Of a stretch of DNA of 64,000 nucleotides, positions 38,159 to 45,690 are shown one piece after another. Origin of the DNA: Acinetobacter sp. TR3 (GTDB lineage: Bacteria; Pseudomonadota; Gammaproteobacteria; Pseudomonadales; Moraxellaceae); assembly GCF_027105055.1 (NCBI RefSeq), contig NZ_CP114264.1, positions 1,302,001-1,366,000 on the forward strand. Reading direction: 5' to 3'. Below the pieces are notes generated by a model that had not been told where the DNA came from, made no database searches, and saw only the letters and a list, made by a program, of their open reading frames with translations. Each line of letters opens with the position of its first letter. Within the stretch, counting starts at the first letter, position 1. Position numbers and translations under genes: made by a program.

Positions 38159-39313
38159 CTATTTAGGCTCTTGTCTCTGAGCAGAATTCATTTCATGTCT
38201 GACGATACTTATATTTTCGTATATTACTTTACGTAATCTATTTATCGCACCTAATGGTCTATGTTCAGGTAGAGAATGCCAAGGCGTAAATGAAAGGTTT
38301 TCACAAAATTTATTCTGATCAGGCGTATTAAAAACCTGTTGAGGAATATGAATGGTTGCAACTTTATAAAAAGGGGCCTTGTCTTCTTTCCATTCATTCA
38401 TCGAATTTTCTACAAGCATTTTATTTGATGTTCTTGGTTGTATAAGAAATTCCATACATACATCTTTCTTATTTAAGGTATCTTGTAGAGCTGCCCTCAA
38501 AAAGTTAGGATCTGATTGGTTAGGCATAGTATTCGCATTTAGGGAGCAAGGTCTTGCCGAATACTTTACTGCTTGACGATTAGCACCTAATCCTAATTGA
38601 TAGGGAACCATCGACCAATAGCGAGCTTGAACTGGATTCGATATTTTTGAATTGCTTGCTCCTAATGCGTTGAGTGTTCCTTTAAAACCTAATGCGAAAG
38701 GGATATGCAATTTTTTTAAAGTACTTTTGCTATTTGTATCTTCTATAAAAGATAAATAACGTAAAGGTTCATCTACGAAAAATACAGGGTGGTTGATCAT
38801 AATGAAATCTTGAGTCAGCGCTTGCTCATCATTTTCCAAGATTTTTTTACCTGGGACGCCTAACAATTTTATTGCCATACCACGCGCATCTTTTTTATCA
38901 TCAGCTCTTGTGGCATCACCAGAAGCATTAGAAAAACGAATCCATGCTGAATAGGTTTTATCAGGAACAAAAATTCCTTGAGCTAAGTTTTTGGGTATAG
39001 ATTTTGATACATGAAACTCTGCACGTACGCAGCCATGCGCTTTGGGGTGTGCATCTCTCAATGCATTGCCAGAGGAGTATTGACTTCGAATTGATTGAAC
39101 AATTTGCTCTGTAATTTGATTCGCTATGATTTCTTCGTCAGGCTGTAATTTTTCACCGAGTTCTCCTTCAATAGTTGGATAGGGAAGTTGATGCATATTC
39201 GTTATGGTTTTTCTTTGCTGAAGATTGTTAGAACAACCGCTTATGTTTATCAAAATAGGAGTCATGGCAAATAACAACAAACTGAAACGTATCGATGGCA
39301 TATAACTTGACAT
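38159..39313 (-). CDS. Catalase-like haem lipoprotein
   Basis: 384 residues with a lipoprotein signal (lipobox ISGC, Cys27). The remainder is a small catalase-superfamily domain. The distal His is in KAHGCVRAEFHV (His93), followed by WIRFSNASGD, ARGMAIKL, QDFIMINHPVFF, and near the C terminus R-x3-Y as RKVIY (Arg361/Tyr365), the expected proximal haem ligand. Relatives act as catalases or allene-oxide/peroxide-handling enzymes; which applies is unknown. AAGGAGC precedes the ATG. It is third on the minus strand behind the LodA-like fusion and LodB-like genes. Its domain is homologous to the N-terminal domain of the fusion, so it is probably a peroxide-protection partner. Confidence 0.82.
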   Translation of the reverse strand: MSSYMPSIRFSLLLFAMTPILINISGCSNNLQQRKTITNMHQLPYPTIEGELGEKLQPDEEIIANQITEQIVQSIRSQYSSGNALRDAHPKAHGCVRAEFHVSKSIPKNLAQGIFVPDKTYSAWIRFSNASGDATRADDKKDARGMAIKLLGVPGKKILENDEQALTQDFIMINHPVFFVDEPLRYLSFIEDTNSKSTLKKLHIPFALGFKGTLNALGASNSKISNPVQARYWSMVPYQLGLGANRQAVKYSARPCSLNANTMPNQSDPNFLRAALQDTLNKKDVCMEFLIQPRTSNKMLVENSMNEWKEDKAPFYKVATIHIPQQVFNTPDQNKFCENLSFTPWHSLPEHRPLGAINRLRKVIYENISIVRHEMNSAQRQEPK

Positions 39314-39561
39314 TTACTTGCTCCTTATCCCATCGCAGCTATTGTTGAGTGCGATGGATCGATACACTTTGTGATAAAAGATGTTGTTATCGGAATTATT
39401 GCTATCCTGTATTTTAGTACATCAAAACTTGAGTAAGAATACAAGCTGTTCTTAGTTATTGATTTTATATTTAACTTTTATCGAAATATGGGTGTTTATA
39501 GATTATGTTTATGTCTGACTTTTAAAATATGCGCATAAAATCTTCGTTCATAACCACATAA

Positions 39562-40677
39562 TCAAGTTGTTTTTGCTACGGTTTGGTGTGCTTGCCAAAA
39601 AGGGTTCTCAGTCCACCTTTGTTCTTGCTTGTATAGGAGGTAACGACGATTTTCATAAGTATTGATAATTTTATTAATTTCAGTGGTGTAGTTTCTGTGA
39701 TTATTTTCATTATGCTCAGCAGCTAAAATAGCTTCTGCGGCCTTCATACCTGTATAAAGAGCATTGAACAGACCCTGTCCAGCAATAGGATCAAATGCAA
39801 GTAATGCATCCCCACAAGCAACCCAACCGTTGCCTATTGGCTGTTCCAACCAACTACTACGTACATCATGAGAGAAAATATCTTTACCAAATTCTAAATT
39901 GCCCAATAAATCGTATAAACCAACATTCTTAGAAATCAGATGCTCCCATTGTTTATTGTCATGATGAAATTGAGTAGCTGTTTTGGGGGTTGTATGGTAT
40001 CCAATGACCCACTGGTGATCATTGATTTTACCTGTGTATACCCATCCATTTTGGCTGGCAGAAATAATGGTTCTGTTCAGTTTTACATTTTTCTGGGGCG
40101 TACAGGTACGGTATAAAGCAACCAATGGAACTCCACGGTAACGTTCAACCCCAAGAAGTTTAATCAATTTTGCACTGCGACCTGTTGCATCGACAATCCA
40201 TTTGGAACGGATTGTTTTTCCATCTTCAAGTCTGATTTTCCATACATCATTATGTTTTTCTAGGGCTACAACATCTGATGGATAGAATCTCGCTCCGCTT
40301 AAGAGCGCTTCTTTTCTGAGTAGTTCATCAAAATTTTTACGATTAATTCTTAATCCAAAGCCATAAGGGTCATGGATAGAATCTGTGGTTGATAAGATAT
40401 TACTTCCCCAAAAAGTCATATTACCGCCAACATGCTCAGAGTAGGTGGTATTGCTAAATTGATTCTCGGTTTTTAATTTTGCGGTTAGAGAAATAAGCCC
40501 AAGTTTATTAAGTAGGCGAATTGCTGCACTGGGCAGAGTCTCTCCAAATTTATGTGTTTTGTGTGCAGGTCTATCAATTAGAGTAACTGATAAACCTACT
40601 TGCGCAAGCTGTCTGGCCACAATGGTGCCAGCAGGACCACTACCTGCTATGCACACATCGACATCAAAAATTTCCAT
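39562..40677 (-). CDS. LodB-like FAD-dependent maturation oxidoreductase
   Basis: 371 residues. FAD-binding GSGPAGTIVARQLAQVGLSV is at the N terminus, FGETLPSAAIRLL follows (GETL motif of the halogenase/geranylgeranyl-reductase superfamily), then VDATGRSA and GDALLAFDPIAGQGLFNAL. LodB and GoxB proteins of this class help form the cysteine tryptophylquinone cofactor of the LodA/GoxA oxidase encoded beside them. Here the ATG at 40677 lies one base after the stop of the LodA-like gene, so expression is coupled. A GTG at 40695 is an alternative start. Confidence 0.82.
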   Translation of the reverse strand: MEIFDVDVCIAGSGPAGTIVARQLAQVGLSVTLIDRPAHKTHKFGETLPSAAIRLLNKLGLISLTAKLKTENQFSNTTYSEHVGGNMTFWGSNILSTTDSIHDPYGFGLRINRKNFDELLRKEALLSGARFYPSDVVALEKHNDVWKIRLEDGKTIRSKWIVDATGRSAKLIKLLGVERYRGVPLVALYRTCTPQKNVKLNRTIISASQNGWVYTGKINDHQWVIGYHTTPKTATQFHHDNKQWEHLISKNVGLYDLLGNLEFGKDIFSHDVRSSWLEQPIGNGWVACGDALLAFDPIAGQGLFNALYTGMKAAEAILAAEHNENNHRNYTTEINKIINTYENRRYLLYKQEQRWTENPFWQAHQTVAKTT

Positions 40678-40678
40678 C

Positions 40679-43600
40679 TTAACGTTTTTGTACACGAACT
40701 GAACGGAATGCCAATAGCTGTTCTTGATCTGCCCATCCAGCTTTTTCTAATTCGGTCAGAGGTCGAGCTATATTTCGCAATAATGTGGTTGCATTTTCTG
40801 CCGCAGTTTTGAGTTGTCCCGCGATTAATGTTTCTACATAGATATATTCAGGAAGATCTGGATCATCTTTGATACCAGGACGTACCTCAACAATACCCAA
40901 CTCATTAAAATGGGCAATCATGCGTAGCATCACTTCTGCTGTATTTGCGTCTTTAATTGCACGAAGCCAATTCAGACGTTGATTAAATGCTGCAATTCGT
41001 TCTTCTCTTGGCAAATCTAGGTTCATTACTTTTTGATAATCTTGTTCAGTTAATACATGGTTTGGAACTCGTGCAGCCCAGAAAGTTGGTAAATATGGAT
41101 CAAAGTCTGGATCATAGCCTGAACGGCAGAATGCAGTATCACCTTGCCATGGAATTGCCATCCATCTTGTTATGCTTCCAGCCGTTTGGGCATATAATGG
41201 TCCATCAACCTGTTGTACTTTAATCGGAGTCATGGTCGAACCATAATAAGGCTCTGGTTCTGAACTTGGACGTAATCGAATACGGAAAGGGGCACTGTAC
41301 ATACTCGCATGACGCATTGGCCAAGTCATTTCACAACCTGGGTGGAATGTATCTGCCAAACAATAATGTAAAGCGGCTTGATCGAGCATATTTGGTTGTT
41401 GTGCTAATGGTACTTGATCAATTGATGTTGGTACTGTAGGCGTTTCAGTTGTCCAATCATTGATAAATTTACCATTTACCCAATGTTGTAAGATTCCTTG
41501 TTGTAGGCCTGTCATGGTGAGCATGTTACCTGTACCATTTTCAGGGAAGCTACCAAAAGCATCACCATAAATCCAAGGCCAAATATGTGGCCACGTCACT
41601 GGTTCAGCAACTGACGGTTTTAATGGTCTGAAGCTATGAAGAATCGCACGACGTAATTCGCTATATGGGTCCGGATCAGTAGCTTGTTCAGGTTTAAATG
41701 ACAACTTGGTTAACAAAGACGGATTAGTGAAATCCATTGGACAACCTTTACCGAAATAAGCTGCAAAGCCTTTGTTTACCCACTGTAAGCCACCTAGACG
41801 TTGTAACAGAGGTAAAATGTCTTTAGTAAATGAAGGCATTTCAGGCATACTCATCCAGCCAGCATTAACATAAACATCACACATCAGGTCATACATTGTT
41901 CTCCAACTTACAACATCGGGTGCGTAATTGGGTGGAGCTACAACAACCCAAGCGGATTCAACAGGAATACTAATTCCATTAATTGACACCGTTGCTGTTA
42001 CTGGACCATCTGAAGTGTCATCATACCAGTCATTGGCGTTGTTAAAGCTTGGTGGGTTTTCTGGGTCATATACAGGTGCATCAGTTGGTGAAGCTGCTTT
42101 CCCGTGTCCCCCTAAGAAAATTAAACGACCATTTTCATCAGTTTGAATCTCTCCAAGAGGTACCGTAACGGGCTGATCAGCAGCAGCTTGAAACGTACCT
42201 GTATCAAAACGATGTTCAGCACCACCTGATACATTACGACCAAAAATACTGCGCGGTCCTGGATCAATTGCTAATTTTTTACGATCTTTTACGGTTGGAT
42301 TACGTAATGTAAAAGCATTATCTGGAGCATTCACAGCTTCTGGAATATCAAGCGCATATTGGAATTGATACCATTCGGCTTTACGATTCGCAACGTGTAC
42401 AGTCCAAACAATATCTGCATTATCAGGAGTTAATTCGCGTACCACTTCGCCTGCTGCGTTGTAACCATAAATGCGAAAACGGGCTGCCTGTCTTTTAATT
42501 GCACCTGTAGCATCACGATAAGAATTAGGTTGTTGATTTAAATCGGCTGGTGCATCGACAACTTCAGGTCCGATAAAAAACTCGTTTATGCTATCACCAA
42601 CCCGTGCAATTCCAATAGCAGGATGAATTGCTGCACGAACAATATCCGTATCAACAGCATTTGCAGGTGATATTAATGGACGAGGTGTGTCTGGTTCACC
42701 TTGTGGCACACCATTAACATTACGACGTAATTCTGCAGAGGCTGCATAAACCACACGGCGCGCATCAGCAATAGAACCGACAGGAGCATGTTCTGCTGTC
42801 ACACGCCAGATATTCATTGCTAGATTTTCGCCGTATTCTGCTTGACCACGTGCGCTGGTATCTTGAATAGGAATAATAATATCCGCAACATGGATAGGTG
42901 GACTCAGATCTTCCGGCCAGACTACAGTTGCTTCATCTAAAGGCATTCGTTCTGGAACAGTTCTTAGCTGAATCATGAATCGAAAATGAGCTTCTGAATT
43001 TTTTAATCTAGTATTCAGGTCCGTGGCGAGATATGAGGGATCATTCGGTGAGTGAGTAGGGGGATCTAAATAGAATGTCGGTTCAATTTTATATTTGACA
43101 TATTGATCTTCTCCAAAACGGAAAGGTAAACCGCTCCAATAAGGTGATGCCAACACACTTGCGACTGGTTTTGCCATTGCATCAAGCAATTCAGACGTCT
43201 TTGGGTGTGCCTTAAGATATGGATCATAATCCCCATCAACAACGCCAGCCTTGGTGAATTCGCACATATCTTTAGCTGTATCAACAAAGAATGCATCAAA
43301 GTTTTGTAAGATGAAGTCGAAGGTATCGGCATGAGGATTACCGAGTAATTTTTCCCCATCAACATCAAATAATTTAATCCCGATACCCAGTGTGGATTTA
43401 TAGTCTGTTCGTGTCGGTGTGGTATCTGATGAAAATCGAATCCATGTTGGATAACTTTTGCCTAAATTTGCAAATAGACCAACACGCAAATTTTCAGGGA
43501 GATCACTACGAACAACGAATTCTGCTGCTGCCACACCGTGGGGTTTCAGAAATACAGGACGCATAGCAGGGCATTGACCTTTGGCAATACGTCCAGCTTG

Positions 43601-43702
43601 TACCATATCTACGAACATTGCTTTTAGAGATTCAATTGGGTCAGTAGAACAGTCTACACAAGGTACATTCTCAGACGTAATTGATTTTATTAGATGGTCC
43701 AT
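40679..43702 (-). CDS. Fusion: catalase-like haem domain plus LodA-like quinoprotein oxidase
   Basis: 1007 residues. Residues 1-345 are a catalase-like domain: His55 in KPHGVAAAEFVV, WIRFSSD, FDFILQNFDAFF, and Arg315/Tyr319 in ARRVVY. From about 355 a LodA/GoxA-like domain begins (AIHPAIGIARVGDSINEFFIGPE) and runs to the end. It includes ESAWVVVAPPNYAP, GCEMTWPMRH (Cys790) and PYLPTFWAARVP (Trp875), the best candidates for the cysteine-tryptophylquinone pair by position (inference). LodA-type enzymes oxidatively deaminate amino acids and release peroxide and ammonia. No signal peptide is visible. AAGGG precedes the ATG. It is the first gene of the operon, followed by the LodB-like gene. Confidence 0.82.
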   Translation of the reverse strand: MDHLIKSITSENVPCVDCSTDPIESLKAMFVDMVQAGRIAKGQCPAMRPVFLKPHGVAAAEFVVRSDLPENLRVGLFANLGKSYPTWIRFSSDTTPTRTDYKSTLGIGIKLFDVDGEKLLGNPHADTFDFILQNFDAFFVDTAKDMCEFTKAGVVDGDYDPYLKAHPKTSELLDAMAKPVASVLASPYWSGLPFRFGEDQYVKYKIEPTFYLDPPTHSPNDPSYLATDLNTRLKNSEAHFRFMIQLRTVPERMPLDEATVVWPEDLSPPIHVADIIIPIQDTSARGQAEYGENLAMNIWRVTAEHAPVGSIADARRVVYAASAELRRNVNGVPQGEPDTPRPLISPANAVDTDIVRAAIHPAIGIARVGDSINEFFIGPEVVDAPADLNQQPNSYRDATGAIKRQAARFRIYGYNAAGEVVRELTPDNADIVWTVHVANRKAEWYQFQYALDIPEAVNAPDNAFTLRNPTVKDRKKLAIDPGPRSIFGRNVSGGAEHRFDTGTFQAAADQPVTVPLGEIQTDENGRLIFLGGHGKAASPTDAPVYDPENPPSFNNANDWYDDTSDGPVTATVSINGISIPVESAWVVVAPPNYAPDVVSWRTMYDLMCDVYVNAGWMSMPEMPSFTKDILPLLQRLGGLQWVNKGFAAYFGKGCPMDFTNPSLLTKLSFKPEQATDPDPYSELRRAILHSFRPLKPSVAEPVTWPHIWPWIYGDAFGSFPENGTGNMLTMTGLQQGILQHWVNGKFINDWTTETPTVPTSIDQVPLAQQPNMLDQAALHYCLADTFHPGCEMTWPMRHASMYSAPFRIRLRPSSEPEPYYGSTMTPIKVQQVDGPLYAQTAGSITRWMAIPWQGDTAFCRSGYDPDFDPYLPTFWAARVPNHVLTEQDYQKVMNLDLPREERIAAFNQRLNWLRAIKDANTAEVMLRMIAHFNELGIVEVRPGIKDDPDLPEYIYVETLIAGQLKTAAENATTLLRNIARPLTELEKAGWADQEQLLAFRSVRVQKR

Positions 43703-44120
43703 ATTTATCCCTTATTATTTTTAAAATTATTTATAAAGTATATTTCCGATAAGAAATTACAGAAAAGGGTTTATATGGTCAATATATGTCCTATAAAAAC
43801 AGTTCTGTATTTTTTAAAATATTGTTTTTATTGAAATTATTTATTTTTGATCGTTTTTTTAAATCTGATAAGTTTTATTAAATAAAGAATTGATAATGAT
43901 AATTGATATTGTTGTTAGCGCTAATAAAATATAGATTTTTAATTGTGGCACTAAATATTTGAGCTAAAATATTTTTTGATTATTTAGATAATTTTAATTA
44001 ATTATTGGTTTTGTGCTGTTTTCTATAAAATATAATGATGGGTTTAAAATTAATATTTATGAAATAAAAAAATAAAATGCAAATTGGATCACATTTTATT
44101 TTTTATTCTGATATTTATTT
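43703..44120. other. AT-rich intergenic region upstream of the LodA-like operon
   Basis: 418 bases without a gene. It must contain the promoter for the minus-strand LodA-like operon. A Fur-box-like sequence (43892-43910) and a perfect 10-bp palindrome TTAGCGCTAA (43915-43924) lie side by side. The rest is low-complexity A/T. Confidence 0.5.
43892..43910. promoter_or_regulatory. Fur-box-like sequence
   Basis: GATAATGATAATTGATATT matches 15 of 19 bases of the classical Fur consensus, with the first 12 identical. It is 190 bases upstream of the LodA-like start codon. The region is very AT-rich, so chance similarity is possible. Confidence 0.35.
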
Positions 44121-44414
44121 TTAGTAATAATTAGCAGTTATAACTGTACTTTTTTGGTCAGGTAATTGTTCAATACTAATCTCAGTTGTATAGTTTTTCT
44201 GTGATTTGTTCTTTAAATTTTGGATTAAACTTACTATTTCTTCATTTTTCTTGTTTGAAATGTTAGCCAATTCACAGTCTTTGTTACTTTGATTTAAAGA
44301 GCATGTATCTTCAACAATACTTCCACTGATTTGAATGGTATTTGCTGAATAAGCCATCGAATTAAATGCAATTAATGATGAACCCAATAGAATTTTATAA
44401 ATATTTTTATACAT
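44121..44414 (-). CDS. Small secreted protein, possibly a pilin-like fragment
   Basis: 97 residues with a signal peptide (ILLGSSLIAFNSMAYSAN). The mature start NTIQISGSIVEDTCSLNQ resembles the first strand and first Cys of chaperone-usher pilins, but the protein is far shorter than a pilin (usually 150 or more residues) and has no pilin C-terminal strand. A second Cys is in NKDCEL, so a disulfide is possible. AAGGAAA precedes the ATG. It is separated from the fimbrial operon by a strong terminator. Function unknown. Confidence 0.6.
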   Translation of the reverse strand: MYKNIYKILLGSSLIAFNSMAYSANTIQISGSIVEDTCSLNQSNKDCELANISNKKNEEIVSLIQNLKNKSQKNYTTEISIEQLPDQKSTVITANYY

Positions 44415-44609
44415 GAATATTTCCTTTATATAATGTATTTATTATTAATTAACATGAAATTTATTATTAAGGCAATATTGAAATTAATTATGATAAAAAT
44501 ATTTATTTAAAATGTGATGTATGTTTAATTTTTCTTGGGTAGTGATAATTTTGGCGTGTTTTTAATTGTATATACAGTATCAATATTTTTTATTTAGTGT
44601 GATTTATTT

Positions 44610-44651
44610 CAAATAAATAAAAACCCCAAGGCCATGACTAGATTTGGGGTT
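44610..44651 (-). terminator. Terminator of the fimbrial operon
   Basis: AACCCCAA pairs with TTGGGGTT over a 14-base loop. Read on the minus strand it is followed by TTTTATTTATTT. It lies 22 bases after the adhesin stop codon. Confidence 0.88.
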
Positions 44652-44673
44652 GGGTGAATTTGGAATTAAAGTT

Positions 44674-45690
44674 TTAATCGTACTGAATGGTAACCGTTGC
44701 CATCGCTCGTACAGTTCCAGCAGTGACAGTTGTTGCTGTTTGATAGTAACGAGCAGCTAATGGAACATTGTATTGAATGACTTCATTTGATTTAACAGTA
44801 CCCAGCGCAAGTTTGTCGCCACGAGCAATCACCTTATTGATGTTTTGGTAATTTGAGATCAATTGAACCCCAACACCATTCGCTTTCGTTGCAGTCGGTG
44901 CGGTATTGGTTAAAACTTGGTTATTACTGCCATCTTGGGTGTAATCGAAGCTTAAACTAACCTGAGTTTTTTCTTCGTAACCTGTTGGGTTGATACCGCC
45001 ATTACATAAGATATTCAGATCAAATACTTGTTCACCTTGAGTCGAACCAACACCTTTAAAACCAGATTTCATTACCGTTGGAAGCTGAACTGTTTTATTG
45101 ATGTTGCCTTGTAGCTCACAGGAAGAAGAAGCAATAGTAATGGCGTTACCATAAACAGTACTGGTTAAAAATGGACGACTGTTTTGTCCAGTCACGTAAT
45201 AGGTACTATATCTACCCGGAACAAGGGCACCAGATCCAGTTTGTGATGCTGTTTTAACAATCTCAACAACAAAGTAGCCTTGTGCTAAATTGTAAAGTGT
45301 TCCTGGTGATAGACTGCGCGAGTAGGGATAATATCCAGAGAAATTGGTTGCATTTTCGGCTTCACGATATAGTCGAATACCGATTCCTGCAATATTGGTT
45401 GAATAAATACTATCGCCTAAAGGACTAATTGGATATCTTTGCGATAAATCTGCGTAAATTCGATCAGCACTTGAATTACATCTTAATGTTGAGCCATTGG
45501 GATTGATTGGAAACGTTGCTTTACGCAAAATAGTCCCAACAGGATCACTTGGGCGCACAACCACGCGACCTACAGCCATAGAAATATCAACTGTACTGAA
45601 GCCTGGGCTGAGTGTACAAAATGCATTGGCCGCCGTATTAAAACCAAAACCTGCCGTAAATAAAGCACCAGTAATTAGAATTTTCTTCAT
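44674..45690 (-). CDS. Chaperone-usher fimbrial tip adhesin
   Basis: 338 residues: a signal peptide (LITGALFTAGFGFNTAANA), an N-terminal lectin-like domain to about residue 170 starting with a Cys (FCTLSPGF), and a C-terminal pilin domain with Cys in SSCELQG and LNILCNGG, ending in the donor-strand motif VRAMATVTIQYD. The two-domain layout is that of FimH/MrkD-type tip adhesins. The receptor is unknown. Its start overlaps the usher stop in an ATGA. It is the last gene of the fimbrial operon. Confidence 0.85.
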   Translation of the reverse strand: MKKILITGALFTAGFGFNTAANAFCTLSPGFSTVDISMAVGRVVVRPSDPVGTILRKATFPINPNGSTLRCNSSADRIYADLSQRYPISPLGDSIYSTNIAGIGIRLYREAENATNFSGYYPYSRSLSPGTLYNLAQGYFVVEIVKTASQTGSGALVPGRYSTYYVTGQNSRPFLTSTVYGNAITIASSSCELQGNINKTVQLPTVMKSGFKGVGSTQGEQVFDLNILCNGGINPTGYEEKTQVSLSFDYTQDGSNNQVLTNTAPTATKANGVGVQLISNYQNINKVIARGDKLALGTVKSNEVIQYNVPLAARYYQTATTVTAGTVRAMATVTIQYD

